8,410 nucleotides of DNA from QHWK01 sp035315685 (GTDB lineage Bacteria; Acidobacteriota; Vicinamibacteria; Vicinamibacterales; CAVVIG01). The stretch covers positions 1 through 8,410 of the forward strand of contig DATFXR010000344.1 in assembly GCA_035315685.1 (NCBI GenBank), in the 5' to 3' direction. A program made the position numbers and the translations under genes. The notes below the pieces were generated by a model, which was not told the origin of the DNA, made no database searches, and saw only the letters and a program-made list of their open reading frames with translations. Below, piece after piece: positions 1-5,774 of this stretch (its first letter is position 1; the number at the start of each line of letters is the position of its first letter).

Positions 1-1
1 C

Positions 2-418
2 GGCGTGATGTTCGGCAATCCGGAAACCACCACCGGTGGCCGGGCGCTGAAGTTCTACGCATCGGTCCGGATGGACATCCGCCGCATCGCGAGCATCAAG
101 GACGGCGATGCCGTCGTCGGCGGGCGCACGCGCGTGAAAGTCGTGAAGAACAAGGTTGCGCCGCCATTCCGCGAGGCCGAGTTCGACGTGATGTACGGCG
201 AGGGCATCTCGCGCACGGGCGACTTGCTCGACCTGGCGGTCGACAAGCGGATCATCGAGAAGAGCGGTGCGTGGTTCGCCTACGGCGGCGAACGGCTCGG
301 CCAGGGTCGGGAAAACGCCAAGCAGTTCCTCAAGGACAATCCGGACACGTACAAGGCGATCGAGGACCGCGTCCGCCGCGAGCTCGGCATGACGCGAGAA
401 GAACCGGTCGGGGTCTGA
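2..418 (+). CDS. recA: RecA recombinase, C-terminal part (5' end outside window)
   Basis: This is the C-terminal ~138 residues of RecA, the ATP-dependent filament protein that pairs homologous DNA and triggers LexA cleavage in the cytoplasm. The reading frame is open from the left edge and begins inside the conserved core: GVMFGNPETTTGGRALKFY is the second DNA-binding loop (L2) region and the strand that follows it. KNKVAPPFREAEFDVMYGEGI (split by this description at the usual R/V points) is the standard C-terminal core, and the last part (GRENAKQFLKDNPDTYKAIEDRVR) is the small C-terminal domain. The GTG and ATG near positions 5-8 are internal codons, not starts. The tail after the last helix is short (about 15 residues) and lacks the long acidic tail seen in E. 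coli RecA. The TGA stop is at 416-418. The identification is essentially certain; only the missing N-terminus, with Walker A and B, cannot be checked. Confidence 0.97.
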   Translation, partial: GVMFGNPETTTGGRALKFYASVRMDIRRIASIKDGDAVVGGRTRVKVVKNKVAPPFREAEFDVMYGEGISRTGDLLDLAVDKRIIEKSGAWFAYGGERLGQGRENAKQFLKDNPDTYKAIEDRVRRELGMTREEPVGV

Positions 419-426
419 GACAACGG

Positions 427-558
427 GTTCTAGGCTAGGGTCTCAGTTCAAGGTTCGTGGTTCCTGGTTCTCGCCGAACCAGGAAGGAGCTGCGAACCAG
501 AACCGGGTCCCAAGAACCCGGGAACTCAAGAACCTTAAGAACTTTAGAACTCCAGAAC
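427..558. repeat. GTTC/GAAC short-word repeat tract
   Basis: Between recA and the next gene the word GTTC occurs at 427, 446, 453, 460 and 467, the last four spaced exactly 7 bases apart. The complementary word GAAC then occurs at 476, 494, 500, 514, 522, 530, 539, 547 and 555, the last six spaced 8 or 9 bases apart. The left half is therefore a degenerate heptamer-like array and the right half an inverted octamer-like array, so the two halves can fold on each other. For example AAGGTTC at 450-456 is complementary to GAACCTT at 530-536. There is no long direct repeat with unique spacers, so it is not CRISPR. It resembles the short degenerate tandem repeats found between genes in some large bacterial genomes; its role is unknown. 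Confidence 0.75.
461..485 (+). terminator. Perfect hairpin downstream of recA (terminator-like, no T tract)
   Basis: TTCCTGGTTC (461-470) and GAACCAGGAA (476-485) are exact reverse complements around the 5-base loop TCGCC, giving a 10-bp stem 42 bases after the recA stop. A second hairpin, CCGGGT (503-508) with ACCCGG (516-521), follows. Neither is followed by a run of T, so they may slow or stabilise the 3' end of the recA transcript rather than act as a classical intrinsic terminator. Both are part of the GTTC/GAAC tract. Confidence 0.45.
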
Positions 559-618
559 CTCGGCGACGGCGTCGGTGTCAGCGACAACCTTCCGCAGCGC
601 TGTTCTGTCCAAGGGAGC

Positions 619-1839
619 ATGCGATATCTCCTTGCAGCTGCGCTCCTTCTGGCCCCGGCCGCAGTAGCGGCGCAGAATGACGTCCACGGAACGTGGACCG
701 CTGAGCTTAGAGACGGCAAGGTGTTTCTCCAGGTCCGCACCTCCCCGCCCGCCGATTGGAACGGCGACAGGTGGCGCGGCGACTGGAACATGGGGCAGAC
801 CATCCCGATTGACGAGATCGGCGGTCTGCCCCGCAACGACAATCAGTTCACCGTCTCGAACGTCAAGTTCGAGCTGCGCCGCGAGGCCGGTACGCTGTCC
901 TTCGACGGCGCGTTCCGCGACGGGCGGGGCGCCGGCCTCTTTACGTTTGCGCCGCGAGCCGAGTATGCGGCCGAGATGCGGTCGCTCGGCTACACCGACG
1001 ATCTGCCGATCTGGCGGCGGTTCCAGCTCGCGGTTCACGACGTCGGCCCGAAATACATCCGTGGGCTGAAATCGGAAGGCTTCGACAAGCTCACGCTCGA
1101 CGACGTCCAGCGCGCGAAAACCCACGGCGTCACCATCGAGTACGTCCAGGATCTCAAAGGCCTCGGCTACCGCTCGGCCACTCTCGAAAACCTCGTTCGC
1201 ACGCGCGACCACGGCGTCACCGCCGATTACATCAAGGCGATGCGCGCCGAGGGCATCCAGACAACCGCCACGCTCGACGAGCTGGTCCGACTGCGCGATC
1301 ACGGCGTCACGCAACAGTACGTGCAGGAGATGAAAAAGGCCGGCTTCGCGAACGTGCCGATCGAGGATCTGGTGCGCGCCCGCGATCATGGCGTGACGCC
1401 GGAGTTCGTGAGTGAAATTCGCGCCCTCGGGTTCAACGTCGCCGGACTCGACCAGTACGTGCGGCTGCGCGATCACGGCGTGCGTGCCGCCCTGGCGCAG
1501 GAGCTCAAGGCCGCCGGCTACGACAAGCTCGGACCGGAGGACCTCATTCGCGTAAAGGACCACGGCGTGACCGGGGCGTTTGTTCGCGACCTCAGTGCGC
1601 AGGGCTTCAAGAACCTGCCGCTCGAAGAGGTCGTTCGCGCCAAGGATCACGGCGTGAGCGCCGACTACATCGCTGACATGAAGGAGCTCGGCCTGAAGGA
1701 CCTGACGCTGTCACAGATCGTCCGGCTCCGCGATCACGGCATCACGCCTGGTTTCGTCAACCACGTCCGGGCGCGCGGTTACAAGCCGGCGGACGCCGAC
1801 GAGCTGGTGCAGCTCAAGAGTCGCGGCCTGCGCGACTAA
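619..1839 (+). CDS. Secreted protein with tandem 29-residue HGV repeats
   Basis: The protein is 406 residues long. I start it at ATG 619 because a typical signal peptide begins there (MRYLLAAALLLAPAAVAAQ, cleavage likely near residue 19). The open frame extends back to 457, but that part lies in the GTTC/GAAC tract and reads as non-coding. AAGGGAG sits at 611-617, unusually close to the ATG, so the start is likely but not certain. Residues ~20-120 form a probable beta-rich domain (HGTW, WRGDW, VKFELRREAGTLSFDG). From about residue 140 to the end there is one degenerate unit and eight clear units of the pattern DHGVTxxYVxxMKxxGYxxL with LVRxR at the end. Such repeats are known to me from tails of M56/BlaR1-like peptidases and anti-sigma-like proteins in Acidobacteriota and relatives; here they stand without a peptidase or a transmembrane anchor. 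The protein probably acts in the periplasm or outside the cell as a helical binding scaffold. The function is unknown. The permease pseudogene follows 11 bases after the stop. Confidence 0.85.
   Translation: MRYLLAAALLLAPAAVAAQNDVHGTWTAELRDGKVFLQVRTSPPADWNGDRWRGDWNMGQTIPIDEIGGLPRNDNQFTVSNVKFELRREAGTLSFDGAFRDGRGAGLFTFAPRAEYAAEMRSLGYTDDLPIWRRFQLAVHDVGPKYIRGLKSEGFDKLTLDDVQRAKTHGVTIEYVQDLKGLGYRSATLENLVRTRDHGVTADYIKAMRAEGIQTTATLDELVRLRDHGVTQQYVQEMKKAGFANVPIEDLVRARDHGVTPEFVSEIRALGFNVAGLDQYVRLRDHGVRAALAQELKAAGYDKLGPEDLIRVKDHGVTGAFVRDLSAQGFKNLPLEEVVRAKDHGVSADYIADMKELGLKDLTLSQIVRLRDHGITPGFVNHVRARGYKPADADELVQLKSRGLRD
1120..1818 (+). repeat. Eight in-frame 29-residue (87-base) repeats
   Basis: Units start at 1120 (THGVT), 1207, 1297, 1384, 1471, 1558, 1645 and 1732, each opening with T/D-H-G-V/I. 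All are 87 bases except the unit at 1207, which is 90. A degenerate unit (HDVGPKYI) precedes them at 1036-1119 and a partial unit (SRGLRD) closes the protein. Each unit predicts two short helices: one after DHGVT (xxYVxxMK) and one before the next DHG (xLxxLVRxR). This suggests a helical solenoid. DNA identity between units is limited outside the GATCACGGCGT core, so the array is old rather than recently expanded. Confidence 0.9.
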
Positions 1840-1843
1840 CTGC

Positions 1844-1852
1844 TGCTACGAT
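1844..1852 (+). promoter_or_regulatory. Possible extended -10 before the permease gene
   Basis: TGCTACGAT fits the extended -10 pattern TG-n-TAnnAT (TACGAT at 1847-1852). No good -35 is seen. If it works, transcription would begin near 1860, and the ATG at 1851 could not be the start. The ATG at 1872, which opens the family-typical MSTYRDVRYAL, would then be the true one. This is inference from one short motif. Confidence 0.3.
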
Positions 1853-3876
1853 GCGGCCGTCCGAGCGGCCGATGTCCACGTACCGCGACGTTCGCTACGC
1901 GCTTCGCATCCTCGGGCGCAACAAGGCGTTCGCAGCCGCCGCCCTCATCGTGGTTGCGCTCGGCGTCGGCGCAACCACCGCGGTCTTCACCCTCTCGTTG
2001 GTGCGGTCCTGCTGCGATCGCTTCCCTACCGCGACATCGATCGGCTCGTCGTTTTCCGCGTCTCGGGACCGGCGGTCGTGCGCGCGCCCGCGCTGACGCC
2101 TGAAGAATTCCTGGCGTTGCGGCAGCGCACCGACATCTTCGACGAGGTGGCGACGGTGAACGCCGCGCAGGCGAGCCTCACCGGTGTGGATGACATGGAA
2201 TCCTGCCGGCCGCGATGATCAGCGACAACTACCTGTCGCTCGTCGGAGCCGCGCCCGTGATCGGCCGGCAGGTGAACGCCCGCGAAGACATGGGCGAGCC
2301 GTACGTCAGAGCGATCGACGTCAGCTACGAGTTCTGGCAGCGGCGCTGGCACGGCGATCCTGCCCTCGTCGGACGTCACATCGAAGTCAACAATATCGAT
2401 GTCGTCGTCGCCGGCGTGATGCCACGAGGCTTCCGCGCCTATCTCGGCCCCGGCACGCCACTGCCGGAGCAGATCGACGTGTGGTTTCCGGGCGCACCCG
2501 ATTCCGGCCCGCTCTCGCGCAGCGCGCCGGTCGTGGCGCGCCTCCATCACGGGGTCTCGCGCGCCGCCGCGCAACGCGCCATCGACACCTGGATCTCGCA
2601 ATTCGTCGCCGGCCATCCATCGAGCTACCGGCTCGGTCCGGTGTCGATGATGCTGGTGCCGCTCGAGGAGGACGTCGTGAGCGACGTGAAGCCGGCGCTG
2701 GTCGCGCTCGCCGGCGCCGTGGCGTTCGTACTGCTCGTCGCCTGCGCCAACCTCACGAACCTGTTGCTCGCTCGCGCGACGGTGCGCCAGCGTGAGCTCG
2801 CGGTGCGGCGCGCGATCGGCGCGTCACGCGTCGACGTCGTGACGATGACCGTTGACGCCCGCGCGTTCTCGTCGAACACCACGGCGGAGCAGCGGCTCCA
2901 GTCCTACAACGCCGTGGCGGAGGCCGTACGACGGCTGCCTGGCGTCGAAGCAGCGGCATTCGGGTTGCCGATTCCGCTCACCGCGACACGAATCAGCCAG
3001 CGCTTCGCGACGGCGGCCGATGCGCCCGAACAGGTGGCGGCGCAGTTCATTGCGCTGCCCGGCTACGCGGAGGCGCTCCAGGTGCCGCTGCGCGATGGAC
3101 GCACGTTCACCGCTGACGACAACAGGCGGTCAGACCCGGGAATCGTCGTCGACGAGCGACTCGCGGCCGCGGTGTGGCCGGGTCGTCGCGCCGTCGGTCA
3201 GCGGCTGCTGCTCGGCCCCAGCACCGGCGCGCGCACGTGGGCCGAGGTGATCGGGGTCGTCGCGCACGTGCAGGCAACGACCTTGCGCAGCGGCGCCGAG
3301 CCGCAGATCTGGGTGACGCATCCCGCGCGCCTCTTCTTCCAGATGGGGCTCGCCGTGCGCACTGCCGGCGATCCGCGCGCCCTGGCACCGTCGATCCGGC
3401 GGACAATCGAGCGGCTCGGTCCGCGCCGGCCGGTCACCGACATGCAGACGCTCGAGGCGATCGTGTCGGCTGCTTCGGCCGACACACGGTTCGCGCTCTC
3501 CGTCCTCGGCGTCTTCGCGGCGCTCGCGCTCGCGCTCACGGTCGTCGGCGTGTACGGCGTCGCGGCGTACTCGGCAGCGCGTCGCAGGCGCGAGATCGCC
3601 GTCCGCGTCGCCCTCGGCGCCTCGTCGCGCGACATCGTCGTGCTCGTCGTGCGCGAAGGAGTCCGCTGGTCGATCGCCGGCGTCGCGGCGGGAATCGTCG
3701 GCGCACGGCTCGTCGCCGGGTCGCTCGAATCGCTGCTGTTCGAGATCAGCGCGACCGATCCGGACACGTTCGCCGCAGTGGCGCTGCTGCTCACGTCGGT
3801 CGCGCTGGCCGCGTCGCTGGTCCCCGCGCTGCGCGCGACGCGCGCCGACCCGATGCTTGCGCTGCGCGCCGAGTAG
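1851..3876 (+). pseudogene. MacB/FtsX-type ABC permease (ADOP-like), frameshifted and internally deleted
   Basis: Intact members are inner-membrane permeases of ~800 residues with TM1, a MacB-like periplasmic domain, an FtsX block, and then a second copy of both; they work with a separate ATPase. Here the N-terminus is in one frame (YRDVRYALRILGRN, then TM1 ending TTAVFTL, to ~1999). A second frame holds the next part (~2000-2200: LLRSLPYRDIDRLVV, TPEEFLALRQRTDIFDE). A third frame runs from ~2200 to the stop at 3874-3876 (LPAAMISDNYLSLVG onward). Both shifts equal loss of one base, so they do not cancel. In the third frame, the first FtsX block stops after TM2 (VLLVACANLTNLLLARA, RRAIGASR). 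Near 2840 it jumps straight to the second periplasmic domain (VTMTVDARAFS, LPGVEAAAFG), so about 130-150 residues carrying TM3 to TM5 are missing. The second FtsX block (FALSVLGVFAALALALTVVG to MLALRAE) is complete. The start may be 1851 or, better, 1872. Three separate lesions argue for a real pseudogene, although single-base assembly errors could explain the frameshifts alone. Confidence 0.88.
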
Positions 3877-3886
3877 CCGCTATCAT
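3857..3886 (+). promoter_or_regulatory. Candidate promoter of tRNA-Phe
   Basis: TATCAT at 3881-3886 matches five of six -10 bases and lies 17 bases before the tRNA 5' end. TTGCGC at 3857-3862 is a weak -35 with an 18-base gap. The -35 lies inside the last codons of the permease pseudogene, so the tRNA can be transcribed independently of it. Confidence 0.45.
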
Positions 3887-3903
3887 CGGAATTCACACCT
3901 CAG

Positions 3904-3979
3904 GGCGAGGTAGCTCAGTTGGTAGAGCATACGACTGAAAATCGTAGTGTCGACAGTTCGATTCTGTCCCTCGCCACCA
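3904..3979 (+). tRNA. tRNA-Phe (anticodon GAA)
   Basis: All stems close perfectly. The acceptor GGCGAGG (3904-3910) pairs with CCTCGCC (3969-3975). The D stem is GCTC/GAGC around AGTTGGTA. The anticodon stem TACGA/TCGTA encloses CTGAAAA, with GAA at 3937-3939. The T stem GACAG/CTGTC encloses TTCGATT. The discriminator A is at 3976 and the CCA end is encoded at 3977-3979, for 76 bases in total. It delivers phenylalanine to UUC/UUU codons. Its 3' half is a common attachment site for tyrosine integrases, and an integrase remnant lies just downstream. Confidence 0.98.
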
Positions 3980-4002
3980 TCTTCCCGAACGATGTGGAAG
4001 AT
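3979..4002 (+). terminator. Weak hairpin right after tRNA-Phe
   Basis: ATCTTCC (3979-3985) and GGAAGAT (3996-4002) form a 7-bp stem with a 10-base loop, followed only by TT and then CGAG. The stem begins at the last A of the CCA end. It could end transcription or set the 3' boundary for tRNA processing, but the T run is very short. Confidence 0.35.
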
Positions 4003-4089
4003 TTCGAGAGTCGCCCGTCGCCCGACCGTCGTTGGATGACAAACGGGTGACAACCCGGAACGCCTCGAACTCGCTCTTCAGCCCACCCG

Positions 4090-4303
4090 CGCGTTTTTCG
4101 ACTTTCGCGTTCGTGAGTCGATCGGCGCGGCGCTCGCGCGCGTGCCGCATCGATTCGGCGAGCGAGTTCGCCCGAGCATTCATGTAGCCTGCGTCGTCGT
4201 GAGGTTCGCGTGGCCTGCGAGCCGCTGCAGCTCGTGGACCGGGATACCATCGGCCAACCGTGACAACGCTTCGTGTCGGAGATCGTGCCTGCGATTGAAC
4301 CGC
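4090..4303 (-). pseudogene. Tyrosine recombinase/integrase, C-terminal remnant
   Basis: Read on the minus strand, this stretch gives the end of a phage-type tyrosine integrase catalytic domain. HDLRHEALSRLAD (about 4287-4249) contains the H-x-x-R box, LAGHANLTTTQ (about 4221-4189) the second conserved His, and YMNARANSLAESMRHA (from 4186) the nucleophile Tyr and the tail helix. The frame breaks between the last two: the first frame hits TGA at 4182-4180, and the Tyr codon TAC (4186-4184) is readable only in another frame, one base off. The N-terminal arm-binding part and the first catalytic Arg are absent, because the homology stops near 4303 where unrelated sequence begins. The remnant faces the tRNA-Phe 3' end, as integrases of tRNA-integrated elements often do. 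No clear native stop is seen, so the left boundary is approximate. The protein cannot be active. Confidence 0.85.
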
Positions 4304-4318
4304 TGCGCGTTCGATAGC

Positions 4319-4327
4319 GAGGAGGAG
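4319..4327 (+). promoter_or_regulatory. Strong ribosome binding site of a truncated gene
   Basis: GAGGAGGAG lies 5 bases before ATG 4333. It is among the best Shine-Dalgarno matches in the window and fixes the start of the acyl-CoA synthetase fragment. Confidence 0.7.
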
Positions 4328-4332
4328 CCGCC

Positions 4333-4440
4333 ATGTATGCTGGAGACCGGTGGGTCAACCATCCCGAGCGGCGAGCCGTTGTCATGGCACGCAGTGGCGA
4401 ACGCGTGACCTATGCCGATCTCGAGCGCCAGAGCAACGGG
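4333..4440 (+). pseudogene. Acyl-CoA synthetase (AMP-binding family), N-terminal fragment
   Basis: The first ~36 residues, MYAGDRWVNHPERRAVVM and then SGERVTYADLERQSN, fit the N-terminus of long-chain-type acyl-CoA synthetases, which typically start MYxGxHAxxxPDRPAVxM and continue GxxxTYAELExxSNRLA. The normal protein, about 500 residues, activates fatty or related acids to acyl-CoA through an acyl-AMP. Here similarity ends sharply after QSN near 4440. The frame stays open to 4656, but the rest is low-complexity and lies antisense to the thioesterase gene; other frames do not restore the family pattern. The AMP-binding P-loop motif and everything after it are missing, so this is a dead 5' remnant with its ribosome binding site intact. 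Acyl-CoA synthetase and thioesterase genes often occur together, so it may once have been linked to the thioesterase next door. The family call rests on a short stretch. Confidence 0.65.
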
Positions 4441-4556
4441 CGGCACAGTGCGCCGCCCCATCTGAACACGGCGGCGGCATTCGCACGCGCGCAGCCAACT
4501 CACTGTCGCATTGTGGGATGTGTCAGTGAGCGGTCAGGCGTCAACAACGGCAAATC

Positions 4557-4928
4557 TCAATCGAGAACCATCTGTGTCTGGATGGTGAGCGATAGGAGCT
4601 TGCCGGACGCATCCGTGACGCGCGTCTGCCATACGTGCGTGCGCCGGCCCTTGTGAAGGGCTGTTGCCTCCGCGCGGATCACGCCGGCGCGGCCGGCGGC
4701 GAAGAAATTGGTCTTGGACTCGAGTGTCGCGGTTTTGACGCCGTTTGCCACGGTGCCCGCCGCGCCCACGGTGTCTGCGAGCGCCATGAGCGTGCCGCCG
4801 TGCACCGCACCGCCGAGCGTGGTGAGGTGCTCGCCCACTTCGATCTCTGCGACCACGCGCTCCGGCCCGGTCTCGATGAACCGCATGCCAAGGTGTTTCA
4901 TCAGGCCCACGTTCCACGTTTGCGTCAC
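4557..4928 (-). CDS. PaaI-type hotdog-fold thioesterase
   Basis: This 123-residue cytoplasmic protein should hydrolyse an acyl-CoA thioester; members work as tetramers on phenylacetyl-, benzoyl- or fatty acyl-CoA compounds. The hotdog signature is VHGGTLMALADTVG at residues 42-55: His43-Gly-Gly opens the central helix, and Asp52 is in the position of the usual acidic active-site residue. Strands around it include RVVAEIEV (24-31), VKTATLESKTNFF (64-76), GVIRAEATALHKGRRTHVW (82-100) and LSLTIQTQMVL (112-122). The length is normal. I start at GTG 4928 because GGAGGA lies 5 bases upstream; the open frame runs further up to 5219 but that part does not match the family. A start at ATG 4901 (MKHLGMRF) is less likely. 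The substrate is unknown. It stands alone on this strand, with damaged genes on both sides. Confidence 0.88.
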   Translation of the reverse strand: MTQTWNVGLMKHLGMRFIETGPERVVAEIEVGEHLTTLGGAVHGGTLMALADTVGAAGTVANGVKTATLESKTNFFAAGRAGVIRAEATALHKGRRTHVWQTRVTDASGKLLSLTIQTQMVLD

Positions 4929-4933
4929 GCCGG

Positions 4934-4939
4934 TCCTCC
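4934..4939 (-). promoter_or_regulatory. Ribosome binding site of the thioesterase
   Basis: GGAGGA on the minus strand, 5 bases before GTG 4928, decides the GTG start over the upstream open frame. Confidence 0.7.
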
Positions 4940-5063
4940 GTCTGTGAAGCGTTCCTCGCGTCGATGTATCCGGCACTGGCCCGCTGGCCGATCGACAGGC
5001 AGTCGTCGTCGTGGCGACGGCGAGCAGGTGCGTCAAACGACAGAGTCGCGTCAGCACCGTTAC

Positions 5064-5117
5064 TGAGGCCTCGCCGCTCGAGACGTGAAGCAGGGGCTGG
5101 GCGAACCAGTCGGTCAT
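5064..5117 (-). pseudogene. VOC/glyoxalase-like N-terminal fragment
   Basis: Read on the minus strand from ATG 5117, MTDWFAQPLLHVSSGEAS matches the usual opening of bleomycin-resistance/glyoxalase-like VOC proteins (MTxWFARPVLHVxDVEAS followed by a RFYVDxLGF-type helix). After about 18 residues the match ends: the same frame continues VTVLTRLCRLTHLLA and no other frame gives the expected helix or the later metal-binding residues. The same frame happens to run on into the thioesterase gene. It looks like the stub of a deleted gene. The match is short, so chance resemblance is possible. Confidence 0.45.
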
Positions 5118-5231
5118 CGCGCCGATGCTACTATGCCTGCCGTGTGCGACTCGTCGAGCGCGCGGTTCGAGGTCGGCTGCCAGCCTGGCATCGGATTTCC
5201 GAATTGCACTCGACACCATCGGGTTCCTGCG

Positions 5232-5260
5232 TTGATCCGGCCCAGTGGTGGCGCTACACT
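5232..5260 (+). promoter_or_regulatory. Candidate sigma-70-type promoter
   Basis: TTGATC (5232-5237) and TACACT (5255-5260) are separated by exactly 17 bases; each matches the consensus at four of six positions. Transcription would start near 5267, upstream of the unrecognised gene at 5371. Confidence 0.4.
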
Positions 5261-5370
5261 GCAGCGGGCGCTGGCGTATCGGATTCTCGAGTTCCTGCGA
5301 GTTCTAACGGGGTGCCGCACGGTTGGCTACTAACGCGACACATCGTCGAGAGCAGCAGCGTGCGAAGCAG

Positions 5371-5751
5371 ATGACTCAGAACTCCAATCTCCAGTCGGGC
5401 GTCCTCTCCTCGCCCGCCGACGCAATGCTAGGCCACGCGATCTCCGAAACACTCAGAGCACGTGCAAGTGACCGGGCTCCACTCTTCGAGCAATTTGTCC
5501 GCGAAATCGAGAGCTGTCTGGCTAGTCTTCCAACCGAACGTCCTTGGACCTGCCAGATCTACAACGGGACAGATGGCTCACGCATATTCCGTGGCGGTAT
5601 CGGCCATTCACTGGTCATCGACCCGGATGGCCGCCTCTGGCGAGCCCGCAGCTATGAAGACTTCGAGACGACCTACAGGCTGACCGACGGAAGGTGCGAA
5701 ATTGCCACGCTCACGCCGCTGTACGAGCAGATGTGTGAGTACCAGCCTTGA
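5371..5751 (+). CDS. Hypothetical protein, 126 residues, unrecognised
   Basis: I do not recognise the family. From ATG 5371 it has a hydrophilic first third with a predicted helix (HAISETLRARASDRAPLFE and on to VREIESCLASL, residues 22-53). A compact, probably beta-rich part follows at residues 58-115, with WTCQIYNGTDG, GGIGHSLVIDPDGRLWRAR (75-93), FETTYRLTDGRCEIATLTP and a closing helix LYEQMCEY. There is no signal peptide or membrane segment, so it is probably cytoplasmic. The DPDGRLWRAR stretch looks like a strand-turn-strand. The frame is open back to TTG 5323, but no start has a good ribosome binding site. Codon use looks less GC-biased than in neighbouring genes, a hint of later arrival. 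It converges on the membrane-protein genes, with a 23-base gap between stops. A candidate promoter lies about 110 bases upstream. The even composition and length support a real gene; the function is unknown. Confidence 0.65.
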   Translation: MTQNSNLQSGVLSSPADAMLGHAISETLRARASDRAPLFEQFVREIESCLASLPTERPWTCQIYNGTDGSRIFRGGIGHSLVIDPDGRLWRARSYEDFETTYRLTDGRCEIATLTPLYEQMCEYQP

Positions 5752-5774
5752 TGGCATTCGGCAATCGAGATTGT

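Larger units (their letters stand above)
4929..5370. other. 442-base stretch without an intact gene
   Basis: The reading frames here show no convincing protein. The only things I can support are the short VOC-like start fragment at 5064-5117 and the candidate promoter at 5232-5260. TGCTACTAT at 5126-5134 also fits an extended -10 on the plus strand, and TAGCAT at 5130-5125 a weak -10 on the minus strand placed 7 bases before the VOC fragment ATG. No repeats or RNA genes are seen. Confidence 0.6.

Noticed and set aside
427..558. CRISPR array or integron-like site
   Set aside because: The repeated words are only 4-7 bases with 3-15 bases between them, not 24-40-base repeats with unique spacers, and no cas gene or integron integrase is near.
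544..1650. Long 368-residue minus-strand open frame opposite the repeat protein
   Set aside because: It is the complement of GC-rich periodic coding sequence, has no signal, motif or ribosome binding site of its own, and starts and stops without relation to neighbours. The plus strand carries the signal peptide and repeats.
1995..2203. Programmed ribosomal frameshifting in the permease
   Set aside because: No slippery heptamer is present at either shift and there are two shifts plus a deletion, so decay or sequence error is simpler.
3893..4183. Minus-strand peptide with RGTESNCRHYDF and QSYALPTELPR at its end, and the related RIELSTLRFSVVCSTN frame
   Set aside because: Both are antisense translations of the tRNA-Phe gene, a well-known false protein in databases. 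Only the part before them (YMNARANSLAESM) belongs to the integrase remnant.
4441..4656. Continuation of the acyl-CoA synthetase frame to 4656
   Set aside because: After QSN the sequence loses all family features and overlaps the thioesterase gene on the other strand.
4929..5219. Long N-terminal extension of the thioesterase to 5219
   Set aside because: PaaI thioesterases are about 120-140 residues, a good ribosome binding site lies at 4934-4939 before GTG 4928, and the extension includes an unrelated VOC-like start.
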